The notes beneath the pieces are model-generated. The model did no database searches and was not told the origin of the DNA. It was given only the letters and a program-made list of their open reading frames with translations. A program made the translations under genes and the position numbers. A DNA stretch of 64,000 nt from NCBI GenBank assembly GCA_038503035.1, contig JAVSML010000994.1, positions 31,201 to 95,200 on the forward strand. The letters run 5' to 3'. Position 1 is the stretch's first letter, and each line of letters begins with the position of its first letter. The DNA is from Crocodylus rhombifer (lineage: Eukaryota > Chordata > Crocodylia > Crocodylidae). Shown in pieces: positions 25,101 to 40,100 of this stretch.

Positions 25101-28100
25101 ATAATTTTCTCAAAGAGCTTGCTTCATGTAATTTAAGGAGAAAAGAACTGTTGTCACTGGAAAGATCAGGTTGTGACTTGTCACCTCTAGCTTGGAAGAC
25201 TTCAGTAATGTTTTGAAATGTTGGGCCTAAGGTAGAGCTGCAGTCCTGTACATGCTGGCAAAGGATGGTCCCACCAGCCAGTGCATTGCACAGGCTTCTG
25301 GGCTTCTCAGTGTGCAAAATAAGTACAGTACCTCCTACTTGGCTGTAAGAATAAGTAGGTAAGGTGCTAATAAGTAATTCAACAATAGGTTTACTCCTGC
25401 TTAAACAAACTAACATATCTGTAATATGTTTATGAAGTTTTGTTAATACATTACAAGATACTTAATATTAAAGCGTGTCCCATAAATGTTAAACAGCTTA
25501 GCTGATTATTCAAAGCATATTAGATCAGGTTTCAGGCTTTTGTTACTCTACCATTCCAGACTTTCAACAAAAACCAGGGTATTGTATTTCATGCACATAG
25601 AAAATAAAATGAAGCCAGTTGTAGTAATGGCATGTTGTCTAAAATACAAGCTTTAACGTTTGAAGACCCGAGTTGAAAGCCTGGTTATTGGTACCACCAT
25701 CCGTTAAATAAGTCTAACAAGTCACGCTTTCTGAGTCTGTCTTCCCATCTTAAAATAATAATTCCAGGTCTTAATTTGTTATAGTTGGGTAAAGCATTAG
25801 AATCTTTAGGTAGAAGATGAAGAACACCACCAGAAAGGAGTGGTAATAGGCAAAAACGTCATAATATACTTTCTGAGTTTATAATTTAAAAAACTTTAGC
25901 TGGCTCTGTGACTGCTGAGTCGCATTTTTGACTTTATTCTGTAGCTTCCTCTGTAATGTCTACTAAAAATTCTGAAATAATATGTTAAATAGATCCATTC
26001 TTCTCCACTAGATTGTGGGTGCCTTTATTTTGAAGGTTATTTACTATGAGCTAAATGAAGGCATTGGTTTGTTGATATATCTGAGATCAGCTACGATTGT
26101 GTTATAAGGCTTTTAAACAGCTTATTCCTGGCTTTTTCAAGCCAGAAGCTTGAGAGAGCCTTAAACCAAGGTGAGCGAAGATACCTCAAACATCTTCATG
26201 AGAGCAATCATTCCAGGTATGTAAAGGATTAATTTTTGTGTGCGCTTTACAAACTGAGGTGACTTACATGGCAAACTTCAGTGGCAACAGTTGTGCTTAT
26301 GTATTTCAGTTTGTTCCGGGAAACTTCTGAGCATTGAAAAGAAACAGTATAAGAATATAAAATTTCTGGATTGGAGGGGGAAATGAGAATTTGCAATTTA
26401 ATACAGCAGTCTAAAGAGCATGCAGTTTATTATTTAAATAAAATAGTTTTGCTTCCAAAGAACTTGTCTTCCAGATTCTAGCATGAATAAATATCTCATG
26501 TCACATATTAATATAATTAAGTTTAAAAAGATGCCTACATCTAGAACTACTTAAAATTCTTGTAGTCTGGAAAGTGAATTGGAAAGTCATGCCTCTGGTA
26601 GACCTGCTTTGTCTCTTGGTCACATCTACTAATTATAAAACCCTCTTGACTTCAAACTTCTTGGAACCCTAGTGATGTCAATGGGGACTTCTGTGGTCAT
26701 TACTTGCAATCAAGGCAACCCCTTTTCAGAAGTTCGGTCACCTATGTGGAGATGTTACTGTGCTTGTTGAGTAAATTTAAATTATTTTTCTCTTCACTGG
26801 ATTCCCCCCCCCCCCCCGGTCCACATCAGTAGTTAACCAAGTTCCATTTTTATGATTATTTTTGCAACTTTATGCAAGTTTGAAGTTTTAACTTTAAATT
26901 TCAAATTCTGTTCACATTATTACTTGCTAAAGACCTCTGTGCTTTTCTGTTTCATCAATACACCTGAATAAGCCCAAGGTAGACTGCAGTTACATAGATG
27001 CTTGTATTGGGGGAGAGGAGAGGGGGCATAGCTTAAGACTTAGACACAAAATTACCCTGGACTAAATGCTGCCTTACCTTCATGGTACTACATGAGCTGA
27101 GAGAAACAATTGAGGCCTAGTTCATCTGGGCAGGACCCAAACAACATATTTTTTAAAATTTTCTTAAAATCTGCAAAAAAATCAAGCTTGGACATTATCA
27201 TTGGAAAATATAAAGGTCACTACATGAACACTTGAAATAACTGGCACTTTCACAGTAATGGTTTTGTATGCTTCTGTTAACAGAAAAAATACTGGTTTTG
27301 GTTTGAAATGTTCTGTCCTATTAATGTTCTTTAGTTGAAAATCAAAGGTTACACTCAGAAGGCTTACTTTCTGCAGTCATGAAGTAGAAACGTACTGAAT
27401 TTCTGCATAATTTAAATGTTTGGACTGCCACACAGAACACAAGATATTTCTAATATGTGGCAACTGAGCCTGATATATACAAATAATTAGACTATTTTGA
27501 TGTACCAGAAAACACTGTTTGGCAGTAGACCAGTTCTGGGGTGGCAAAGAAGGTTCCCAGGCTGAATCCAGCCCTATGGCTCCTGGAGGGGCTAGTTATT
27601 TGGAGGTAGGGTGAGTGGAGTCAGGGCCCCCTGCTGAATTCTGGCATATAGAGACAGGTCAGCAGTGGAGGGCTGAACAGCAGGTGTTGATTCCTACAGC
27701 AGTTAACTCTTCAAGGCCAGAGACCAGGCCCATGAGGCACTAGCCCAGATGAACTGGGTAAGGGAGGGGGCAAGGAAGCTTCCCATCCTTGGACTAGTTG
27801 GTTGGAATGGCTTGGTGGAGAGGCTGATGTACTGGGTGTCCTAGTGATAGATTAAATTTGAAGGAAGGAGGGGTACGGCAACAGCTTCTTCACTTATCTC
27901 TCTAAAGCTTTACACTGGTGGTGGAAGATGTGAGGGAAACTTGACATTTCTGCTTCAGTCAGTCATTTCAGATGTTTGATCTTAAATCACTTGTTAGACT
28001 ACTAAAGCCTCCTTTTTGTGACACTGTTCTGCATTCATTTTTCCAATGACCCTCAGTTTCTGGAATCTTTAAGTTTATAACACATTGAATAACTTTTGAC

Positions 28101-31100
28101 TGTTACGATGGTCATAACCCCCCCCCCCCATACACACCTTTTAAGATTTACTAAGCTTGACAACTGTCAAGTGAAACTGAAAATTCTGTGAGACTCAATA
28201 TATATGTAATGCAGGATAGCAAAGGAGTATTTTAAGAATATACATTGTGCTCTGAATTTGCCTCCATAATTTGGTGTGCTCAATGTGTTTTAAAATGTAA
28301 CTTTTTTGTTGTGTTTTTTTACACCTATATTAACACATGTAAGGAACTATTTCAGCTCCTGCTCTAACAAATGATTTTGGAAGACAACATCATCCTTGGA
28401 ATTTAGTTAATCAAAGGTTGCATTCTCCCCTAGTCTGGCATTGTTTTAAGCTACTCCTTTTGCGCTAGTTCAGAGTTTAAGTGAGGGAGGTAAATCTCCA
28501 AAAGGTCAATTTAGTGTTGGAACCTTATGTAGCCAGGCCAGAGCAGTTACTGAATTTTAATGGTAGCTTTTTCTTGAGTCCTGTTTCCAGTAGAATTAAA
28601 AATTAGAAACTTTTTAGTCTGCTACTGAAACTTTTCCTTGTGGTGTTTAGTTCTTTAATTCTAGATTGCATTGATATTCTGTAATGCCATTACAAAAGGG
28701 AGTAAGCAAGGAAGTGTTTTGGTCATGCAGTAAATTCAGGGAGTAAGTTAATTGATTTCATATCAAAACATTATTCCTAAAATAATCTCACTTGCCTCCC
28801 TCTTGCTTCAGAAACCAAATTTTAAAAGAACTTTGTTGAATTAGGCTATAGCGTATAATGTGCCTCACCAGTATGCGTCACCAAAAATATAAGCAAACTG
28901 GGTCATCAGTTGAAGAACATCAGCAAATATCCTCTCTAGTAAAAGTATTTCAAGGAACAGAAGTATAGTAAGCTGATCAACATGGCACATTTGTGGAGAA
29001 AAGGGCCAGAAGCTCCAGTTGTAAGAAAATTGAGGTTTGCCCCTTTACTATAGAAAATTTGTTTTGGAGGCTGCAAAGAGATACTGCTTTTGTGCTGCCA
29101 TTAACAATTCCATGGCAACACAAACATCAAGTACTGGTGCTAAAAACGTTGCACTGTTATTTTGCAGTGGATGTTTGTTTGCTTTATGAGGGGAAATGGG
29201 CCCCTGATGCCCAGGCAGTGCCTGCCTAGGTTCCTATATTTGCATAGGTAAGCATTCAGGAATCTAAATTGAGGCATGTCTGCAAACGGAAACTCAGGTT
29301 CCCCCTTTCTGTTCCTCAGGGAATCTGATTTGCAACATGTTTTCACAAATAGGGAAACCCCAGGTCTCCCCTATTGACAGATGTGTGCCTGCCTACCTGT
29401 TGTCCCGCAGTGTTGGGCCCTGGCTGCTCCTGGGTTCCATACAAAACAACTGGCCTTTCTTCCTTGCTAAAGGGAGCAAACAAAACCCCCATTTGTTTGA
29501 GGAATGCTTCCTTCTAGCTTATTGGTATAAATTCTGTGGTAGCACTGTTTTTCATAAATAGGTCAGCAGAACAAAATAATCTTTTTTCAAGGGGAAGGTA
29601 GTATACAAGCATGTCACTTCCATATTGAGATGTGTTATGTTCCTCTCCAGTCTCTATATTCTCACACCAGCAAAAGGATCTGCAACCCTACAAAAGGAGG
29701 CAAAATTCTTGTCTCAGAGCTACTCCTGGTGGATGGTTTTTTATGGTGCAGGGGTATTGAGGCAAATCCAGGGGGTATGGTGGGACAGGCATACTTCCTG
29801 TGCACCCCCCACCCCCAATTCATCTTCCACTCTGACAATCTGCAGAAACAGAAGGCCAGAACCTGATGGAACTGGGCTGCCCAGCTCCTGTCAACCTAGG
29901 TTGGCAGTCAGTGGTGCCTGCTGCTGAGCACTGGCCTTGAAGACCAAGGGCCTGATCCTACCTGCAGGCCCCTTGTCAAAAGCCTTGATCTGCTGTTGTA
30001 GACTTGCAGTGTTAGAGTACCTACTTATATATACTGCTGGTGTCATGACCCATAACTGAGTAATCAATTACTGTCTGAGTCATCAATAGCTGTCTAGACA
30101 GGCCATTCGAATGTTGTCTTTCTAGAAGAAAATTGGTCATGTAGACTGTATTCAACATTCAGGCCTAAATCCATACTGGATGGGATTGAAACAATGGTGG
30201 GACAGTGACACAACTGCCATAGAACAATGTTCTCATACTTCCTTGTCCTCACCCCTGCTTCCCATCCCCTGCAACAATTAAAACTTTGATTATGTTTAAA
30301 GCAAAGCTGTATATTGACCCAAACTTACTTTTTATCAGTTTTTACCAAGAAGATCCAGTTGCTTTTATTTCATGCTTGGCATCACCAACTAGATGCAACG
30401 AATATTCCCCCACCAGATGCAGAACCTCTAGGAACTCAATTCTGCTGAAAGTCACCAAAGATTTTGTATTTATTCTTCTACTAAAGGAACAGCCAATTCA
30501 TTCTAAATGCAGGATCACTTTGCACAGTCCTTGTTGGTTATGACTCTGGAAGTTGCAACTGAAATGAAACAGGCATGGCTGAAGTAGATGTAAAAACAGC
30601 AGGAGATGTGATTCTTTTCTATTAATTGTTGTTAATGAACTTTCCCATTGTTTCTTTCAAGTCTGACATGGCAAGGTGATGTAGGGGAATAATGGAAGAG
30701 CAGGTGTTTATAAAGAGCTGGTGTAGTGACTGCTAGGGAGAAAACGTGGGTTCTGTAGAAAACTTGGGATTGGCCAATGAAAGACATCTTTTGTCACAAG
30801 GAAGAGCACTGACCTTGCATAGCAGTCACTGGCAAGATAAGGTGTAGACTTGTCTTTGCTTTCCAGTCTCCAAAATTGTCCAGGCTAAAAGTAAGAGCCA
30901 GACAATATTCATCTGTATCTGTCCAGTTAGAAACCATTATAGATGGCCCTTTAATTCTGGTAGTAATTAAAACCTGGCTAGGCTTACTTTGAGAGGTGGT
31001 TGGCATGGAAGATTGTCACCTATAACATCTGGGTAATTAACACTTTGGAAAATGAGTTCGGTCAACTCACTAAGAAGGAGAACTGCTATATTGGGGGGAT

Positions 31101-34100
31101 TTGTGTTTATTAGGTGAACTAAATATGTTTATATTTTTTTAATGTTAGCCTGTTTATTTCATTCTGGCAATATACATCCATGATAACATCTTTATCTGTC
31201 CAATTGAGATGCTCCTTTATGGAAGAAAAATCAGTACTCACTTTCCCTCTCCCTTTCATCCCCAGTTAACAAACAAACAAACAACCCCTAAAGTATTTAA
31301 AGGCTGGATTCCTTTAGGGCTATGGGGCTGAAATCTTAAAGCATAATAGTTGTCTGAATACTAAGCATGTATTTTATATTGGCAGATTTAGGTACTATCC
31401 TGCTGGTGATGGGGATTGAAATGATGTTGTAGAAAACTTAAAAGCATTTTGATGTGTGCTCTCTAATCTTGCAGAAGAAGGTTCTAGGTAAAGTATCGAT
31501 TATCTTTACTGCTAGCAGCTCCTATTCCTACTAGCAGTTCTATAACTATGCCTGTGCAAGATTTCCCTAAAAATCTAGGAAGTCTAACATTAAACTGTGC
31601 TCTCAGTCTCTTGCTGTTTGCATTGTTTCTTCAGCTTTGACACCTCTGTGAATCTTTTTTGGGTTAACCAGGGTATTCTACCCAAACCCTTTGCCATTTA
31701 ATTTCTGGTTTGTGAAGTTGACATCACACCAGGCCCCCCTGTAAACATTCATCAGTGTTTAGTCTATTTGAAATCACGAGTGCATTCCTAAATAACCTAA
31801 AACTTAATGGCGCTATTGTCAGTTTTACAAAACAATTAGACATACAGTCGCATCAAAAACAAATTGGTTAGCAAAGCTGTGGTATACAGGATTAGAATCT
31901 TGGAATACTGTGCATGGTCTAATGCAAAAAGAATATTACTGTGTATAACTTCTACTTATGCTTTTAGCACCCCAGTAGAGGTCTGTATTGTTATGGCAGT
32001 CAGTTTGCAGTATATAATACTTGGGCGTGGAGTGCAAGATGTGCTGAGTATACTAGTTCTATTGAATCAGTGGCTTAAAGCAGGGTTCCCAGGATATAAT
32101 ATTAGTGACACCGCCCTCTGATCAGTTTGCATCTTTTGTCCAATTCTGTCAGCAAGATCAAGCTCTCCTGCTTGATAGCTGGAGTGATTGTTGCTGTTTT
32201 TTACTGTCTTGGAGGTGGTTGTTTTTCCTGTATTTTGGACACTGGGTTAAATGGAGCTTTAAACTTGCCTGGTTTGAAAAGAAGATCTTAATAGATTATT
32301 TTTCACATTATTTTCAATTAAGCTTCTGAAGATGAAGAATCAGTAGGACAGATCTCTGGGGAAAGGAAATACTGCAGTACTTTATTCTTCTAAGAATGTG
32401 TAATGGTGGGAAGGGGGGCGGGGAATTGCAGGTTATCATAAGCAGCAAGCTTAGCAAAGACTATAAACCCATAGTTGGGTATGCTTTGCAGGGAGTCCAC
32501 TTCTATAGCTAGTGGCTAAATTTAGGTTTTGTGAAAAAGAAGATGGTCTCTTGTCTATGGATGATTATTACAATTGATGCCAGGTAAATACCCTGAAATC
32601 ACCAATTGCTACTCTCAGCAATATGACTGCCTTTGTATGTGTCTGCATGAGAGAGAATTTAATCCCGGGCCCAAGTCTCCATCCATTTGTGATAGCTGGG
32701 CTTGCCTGCTGCTTTGCTGAAATGAGTGCTTTTTATCTTTCTTTAAAACTGGAGCTAAACTTAGATTGGGAGAATTACTGCTGGAACTATGGACTGTTTA
32801 CAACAAGTATTAGCCCCAAAGTATTTGAGGCTAGTTCAGCTATACCTAGATCAGACCAAGTCCCTAGTAAACAGGACTTGAGAGTAAGTTTCATCTATCA
32901 GCCTGCTCCCGTCCTTAGGGATACTCCCCTCCTATGGTTTCCCTGTGTTAGGATTTCTTGAGGTCTTACACTTTGATATTAAGCTGCATAATTGTAGGAA
33001 AATAGCTAAAATATTTGATAGTTGCTGCACCCAAGGTATGTGGTTTGGAAACCTAATGGGTATATTCTTTTCTTTAGATGGCAAGTACATTTTAAAAAAC
33101 CACTTAAAACTTGATAGTAACCAGTTCAACATCCAACCTCCAAATTAGCTGTAAATAGCTGCGGCTTAGTGCCCCCCCCCCTTTGCCAAAACACCGCTGG
33201 CCTGTGCAGCAAAAAACTGCCCTGTCCTGATTGGTGCTGAGTCGGGGCCAATCTTGGGGGGGATGGGGGGGTGGCATGTGCCCCCCTCCCCCGGTGTCCC
33301 TCCCTGCCAGTCGCCTGTGCGTCTAGGTATTGTGCCCAGTAAGCCAGTCTCCTTTTAACAATCCACTGTAGGAAAGCAATGGATTTTAGACAGTGGCAGA
33401 CTAAAAGCTGCTGCTAAAAGCAAGCTGCTTAAATACAGAAGTTCACTCTGGAGGACATAGTTATAGCAGTTGGCATTAGCATTGTTAATAGTTTTCTGAG
33501 ATCTCATCCTTGCTAGGCTGATTGTGTAGTCAACTATACCATCCTTGAAGTCAGTTAATTCCCTGTGCTGTTCTGCAGTACTTGGGGTGGATTAAGCAAT
33601 ACTCGTTGGCTGTCATTTCTGAGAGAGCACCAAATGCCAAGCATTTACCTCAGAATCCAAGACCTGAGAGGCTTCCCCCAGCACTCTGCATTGTCTGGTG
33701 CAGCAATGGAAGGTTGATAGTGATGATACATTTCTGTCATTGAGGAAACCCGTTACTCCAAGGAACGATATCTGTGAAATAAGGCAGAGGCAGATAGTGT
33801 TAAGGATTAAATCGCCCCAAAATAGATCTTACACTTAAATGGTCTGTCTTGGACAGAAGGGTTTGACACTGGGAAACCTCAACCATAGTACTACATCTGG
33901 ATGCATTCTCACTACATTTTGCTGCTGGATATATAGTCATCTCTTGAATTGTTTTGTCCCCCCCACAACTTCCCCAGTGAAAGGTATTCTTCTTCTCTGT
34001 ATACCATTTTTGAATGTACTGGTATCATCTAATACTCTTCAAAAAAGTTTTGCTGCTGTCCATGTTAACTCTATAGTTTTGGGGTTAGGGATTGTTTTTT

Positions 34101-37100
34101 GTCTTCTAGATAGTCCATCCTTATCTCAACAACACTGTCAATCTAGCTGGCTTCCTGTATCTAGCTTAGATACTGTGGACTGATTGGATAATGTCCCACA
34201 ATGCTGTGTGATAGCAGCTGTGAGCTGTCCCATTTGCTGTACTGTGCAGTCTCCAGAGCTTATCTCGCCTGCTGGCTCACAGCAGACAAGATGCCAGTGG
34301 GATTGCTAGTTTCAGCATGTGCTTGTTTTATATTGAACTGCTTGCAAAAGAGAGAACCTTTTATAATTGTTTCTTTAGCCATTATTTTCAACATCTCTGT
34401 TAAGAAAGTAAGAATGCTGCAACTAAGATGTTTCTTTTGACCAATCAGTGTCTTCTGCTTTGTACTGAGAAGAAACAGCAAACCTTTTGTATATGGCAAA
34501 GAAGAGGCATTTTTCTATACCTCCAGCCATTTTTTGCTGCTATTCATAACTTTTAGTTGAACCACAGGCCTATGGTCCTGAAGGAATATTTCTTTATTAT
34601 TTGGTTACCCAGGGCCAATGGAAACTCCTGTGAAGGCTCCTGCTTAGTGTGAGCGTGAGAGAATGTACAGCACTCCAAAACACTAATGGAAGCATTTAAA
34701 GGTAGGCGAGTATGGAAGCAATCGCTCTGTAAAACTGCAATGCTTCTCTACTGACCAGAAACACCTTAGAAAACTTTTTTCCTGATCAGTCTGTCTCATG
34801 CATGGGCAGGCAAGGAAAAAGCTGGCAAATATGCTTGTCAAATCTCTGTGAAGGTGTTAAGAAAGCACAAATTAGCTGGCATTGATTAAATGTTTTTTCA
34901 GACATTAATTAGCAGCCAAAATGTTTTGAGTAATTGTGGACAGATCCTGCATCCCCATTCACCCAGTGAAGCCATAGCAATCTCCTTAAATTCTCAGAAA
35001 TTCTTTACCCTGGAATCCAGAACTACTTTGTACTTGAATTGTATATAACTCTAGGATTAAACAGGTCAAGTTTGAAGCCTTGGTTATCCAAACTAACTCA
35101 TTCTATTTGATATTTAGGTTATTAGCGTACCTTATTTTCCAAGCTGTAGTGGTTGAAAGATTTAAAAAAGAAGAAAAAGCAAAAGAAAACGGATGTTAAT
35201 GTAGAGTAGGGACTAGTCTGGGATTACTAAAATCTTTTAGTTCAGGTCTGGATTATCCGTCTCTAGTTACACAATTGGGAAGCACAAAGAATGACAACAA
35301 AAATTGTAGGATGTAATATTTATAGCGATATTAAAAAGTCTTACCTGCATTTAAAGGCTAGGAAAAATAATTTATTACCTGGACTGGAACCAGGAGGTAA
35401 ATGTTAACAAGTACCTATCTCTTGAATAAATTTAGAAATACCTGATAAAAAGCAAGCCATCATTGATAAAGTAATTGAGGAAGAGAGGACAGTCTGAATA
35501 TCCCTGGTGGGTGGAAGGTATCCATTATATGCTGATAGAAAAAGGGAGTTCAGGACTGCATCTATAATTTTAAACCAACTTCCTCATAAGACAAATTCAT
35601 GGTATTCTTAAATTATGACCAAAATCTAATACTCGGTAGAAAGATGCTTTTGTTTGTTCATTAAAACATGCTCATAATCTTTTCATAATAGGTTATTTTG
35701 AGTTCAACAATGTGTTCTATATTCTGCTGTTGCTTCCAATGTATCAGAGTGTAGCCTTATTTTTTATAATCAGGATACTTTTAATGTCATAGTGCAGCAG
35801 CTTCACTGCAAGCTTAATTTTGAGAGCAAACTTATTTAATATGCAGTTTACTCTGAAAAATGTAAAAATAGCGGTTTCTTACTTCTACCTGTCATTGATT
35901 AACTTTGTCAAAGACAAGGTTTTACTTATTCTGTTTAGTTGTGCAGTGGTTGTGCAGAAGTGGGGGAGGTGGATTCTATTCCTTCATGTGCACCATTAGC
36001 AAAATTAATTTCAGCATTTTAATTAGAGACCTAAAAAGTTATGTCCTCATGAGCATATTGAAGTTGCACAGGTGTCAGTGAGTACCTAACTGGTGATTTG
36101 TGGGCAAGAAGGAAAGACCTCCACCCTCCTTGACTTTTGCAGATTTTGAATTCAGCTTGCTGGGCATCCAGTTGAAGATTCATCTTTTTGCCTTGTCAGT
36201 AGGAGCATTGTAAATTTGTTGGTGTTTTTAGAGTCACTTTTTTGGTGAAAATTATACTGTACACTTGAGGCAGATTTTCTGTTTTATATAAATCATGATA
36301 GGGTTACTTAATTTAGTGTCACCTACTTTATTGTAGGTTTCTTTCCTCTCTTGTGGATAAAATGTTACTTTCTCTGTGGTGGAGTGGCACAGATGAGTGA
36401 AAGGAATGTCCAAGGCACTTATCTGATATCAGAGCCATGGCACAGGGCACGTTACCTTGGGACAGGTGGAGAGAGAGACATTGTTGAGCGCACTTTAACT
36501 TTTTCTTTTGAAAGAAGCTACCTCTTCCCTTCTTTGTACCTCCACTACCCCAGTATAATGTGAGTTGTGTGCTGTAGATTGTAGGGTTTGTGCTGTTGAC
36601 TGTGAGGGTTGCCATACCTTGCAGCTGAATATTGCACACTTGTTGGTAGGGAAGCTAAACCTCCCTTCAGAACATCAAGCAAATTTGCTGGCCTGCTGTT
36701 TTTGACAGAGATGGATGTAGAAGTTTGATGCATCCTTGGTCTAGGATAGAACCAGTTTGATTTTTCCCACTTTCCCCCCTGTGTCTTATGTCTTATCTGA
36801 CCAAAAGAAGAGCCTAAATATAGGGTGAACAAGTAACTCAGATCCCATTCAGGTTTTTATTGTGGTTTTTTTTTTTCCCCCAGGTGAAAAATCCAAGTAG
36901 TATTCTAATGGAATTTGACAACTATCATCAACTCAGAAAGTATGGGGTGGGGAAAGTGGAGATAAGGATAATGACTTTCAGTTAGTAGTTGCACGGGTTG
37001 AATATAAAATAAGTACTTGCATAAGAGGATAAAGAATCTGTAGTTCCCATCACTGTGGTATCTTAAGAGCTTTGCAATCTTCTTGACACATTTATTCTCC

Positions 37101-40100
37101 TAGAACCTTCATAACAGTGTTGTGTCCACCCAATATAAAATGAGGCTTAGGAACTGAGAGGTTTTCTTCACAGCAGAGTTTGTTCAAGTGAGAACAAACA
37201 TACTGTAATGCCCTAACACCAGGTATGCCATCATTGGTAGCACTAGAATTTCTGGGGGGTTTCCCCATTGCTCTTTGTGCTGCAGTAAGCCAAGATGTTT
37301 TTATACGTCTTAGTGAACTGTGGGAAAACTTGTCTGCCTTTCTGAGCACACACAGGGTGAATTTTGAGAAGGTACTAGAAGATTGTCAGGCCACAAGTGA
37401 TCTTAGTTTCCATCTTCACAGTGAAAGCGTGTGCATTATCAGCCTACTGAAAGTGGAACCCTGGCTGTAACCCAATATCCCATCCAAACTAGCAAGGCTG
37501 AGTTTAAAACACTGACAGATTTAAAGTGGATTGTATTTTATTTGTGGATTAGGGTGGGGAGCAGAAGGGCGTAGAAGCAAAATACAAGTGAAAACCCAGA
37601 ATAACTGCAGTGAAAACAAACTTGAATGACTCGCACAAGGCTATGGAAATAAGCACATGCACAGCTGGGAATTGACAGTTATTAATCTACCTGCTGTTGC
37701 CTTTTAGTTTTGTTTTTAGTAGCCTCTGAGTTTAACAGTATTATAATGGGTTACGTAACTAAGACTGACAAGAAAAAAAACCTTGGACTTCATCACATTT
37801 GAATGACTTTTCAGAGCAATCACATAATTATTTTATGAATCTGTCTTATCTGCTTGTTAGGAACTTTTTCTTTTCAATACTTTATTTCACACAGAAGTTT
37901 TATTGTTGTTGTTTACATTTTTCTTTCTTGTTCAGAGTAATTTATTTTTTAACACTGAAAAAGAAAACATTGAAAACTTTCCTTATTATTGGCCTGCTTT
38001 TTAGCTTTGAAATAATACACTTTTTCTACATGCAAATGTGGACATCATAAAAAATATACCTATTTTTAACAGCATCTATGGTGCTGCATTAATAGCCTGG
38101 TCTTCAAAGGTCGGCTTATTTCAAGTGTGAGTGTAACTTCAAATCTACAGCCAAAGAAACTGTAAAGTGAAGCCACAGGGAAGTCTATTAAATTGGGAAG
38201 TTTATTGTAAAGGCCTTTAAACAAAGCAAATGTGGCAGGTCATCTATTACTGATGGAGGAGCATATAATTTAAACTCTGTAGCTGCAGCACTCTTGTATA
38301 TTGAAGTATTCCCTGATAGTATTCAGACTTTGTAAACTTTAGGCAATATCCATTGCTGGATATTTTCATCGGAGGTTACCCTATTTTATGTTACTGGTGA
38401 ATCTGATTTATTTGTATGTGTATGTGTACCCTTCAGAGACCTTGTTTCTGGCCTGCCAAAACTTAAATCAGCAGCATTAGGTGATCTAAACATTCTAATG
38501 ATGACTAGATACCCTTTGTAAAATGAACACTGGCCTGTGAAATGCAACTTGTTTAATGTAGTAGTGGAAAAAATTAGCAGGCTGTTGTTGTGTAGCCCAG
38601 GTGTGCTTTGTGGGAAAATGATTTATAGTAAAAAGATGGGGGTGGGGAATTGTGTGGAAAAGTTGTACATTTTTTCTTTTTAGTTTGGCCATATTTACTG
38701 CATTCTTCCTCCAACCCTTCTCCCTTCTTAAGTTTCCCTGCACTTGTTAGAATTCTGTCTCTCTTATATCTGCAGTTGCAGTTCTAAATATACTTTGACT
38801 CAACAGCCACTTACTCTTTTTTATTGTCAAAAAGAAATTCAGTCTACTAAACAACTCTGTTTAATGTTTCCAATGAAAAATGAGTTAAGTCACTGGCTAT
38901 GCTCAAACTACTGGTGAAAAGTTGATGTGGCTGAGAGGGAGAGAGAAATTTGAACCTAGCACTTGTCCCCTCCAAAGCTTTTTTTATTTTTTCTTTCTGA
39001 ATTCTGTAGGTGCCTCTCGTCACTCCTACCAGCTACATCTCTCATATCCTTGTCTATTAACACACAGGATTGTGCACTTTTTTTTTTAAGGGAAGGAAGA
39101 TCCTTTTTTCAAGGTGAGAGTTCAGGGGCAAGATTTGTATGTTTTAGTGGCCAGTGAATTGGTGCAATGATTCCCAAAAGATGCAAAAAGGACGTATGTG
39201 CCAATACATGAAGCTAAGCTCTCATAGCCCGTGCATGGGAGAGAAGGAGCAGGTTCAAGCGTTAGTTCTTTGCCCCTCAACCTTCTCTTTCAAGCTCCTG
39301 TTACTTCAGTCATTGTGCTAAGGTAACTTCTTCAGAGTAGTTCTGCATGTGGTGCTCTGTAGCCAAGGGAAAGACATATTTTCTCCAACCCTTACACATC
39401 CAGCTAATCAGAAAATATCTGCCTTTCTCTAATACAGCTCTGAAAAGCTGAAGAAAATTATTCCAGAGTCCCTAAAGGAACTGGTTTTTTGCTCATGGAT
39501 GGGGAAAGCGGGTAGTAATGAAAAAAGTGTCCCCAAAACCTGCTTGCCATAAACACACAAACTGGCTTGTTATTTAAATCAGTGGTGCCCAACCTTTTTG
39601 CTTTGGGGGCTGCATGGCCCCTATCAGGCACATGAGGCAAGGGCCCAATTTGGCTGCATGGGGGTTGTGGCCAGGTCCTGATCCAGCTACCCAGGGTTTG
39701 AGAATTTGACAATGAGGGATGGGTGCAGTATTGTCACTGTCTCCTGCTACCAAATTTTCTGACCCACAGGCTGGATGCCATGTGTTAAATCATTCATGGC
39801 CTGGTTTTTGAGAGATTTCATAGATTTCATAGACATTAGGGCTGGAAGGGACCTTGGAAGATCATTGAGTCCAGCCCCCTGCCCCAGGGGCAGGAAGTCA
39901 TGCTGAGCACCTGCAACTACCATAGCAATAAATGGGAGCTGTGAATGATTTATCACCTTTGAAAGTCAGGCTGTATTTAATCAGGCTGCCCCAGGATCCC
40001 TATATGTAAAATGGAGATGATACTAACTTTCCTTGTATAAAGTCATGATATATTTAGTTAACATTTGTGATATAAAGTGATAAAATTAATCAGAATGCCT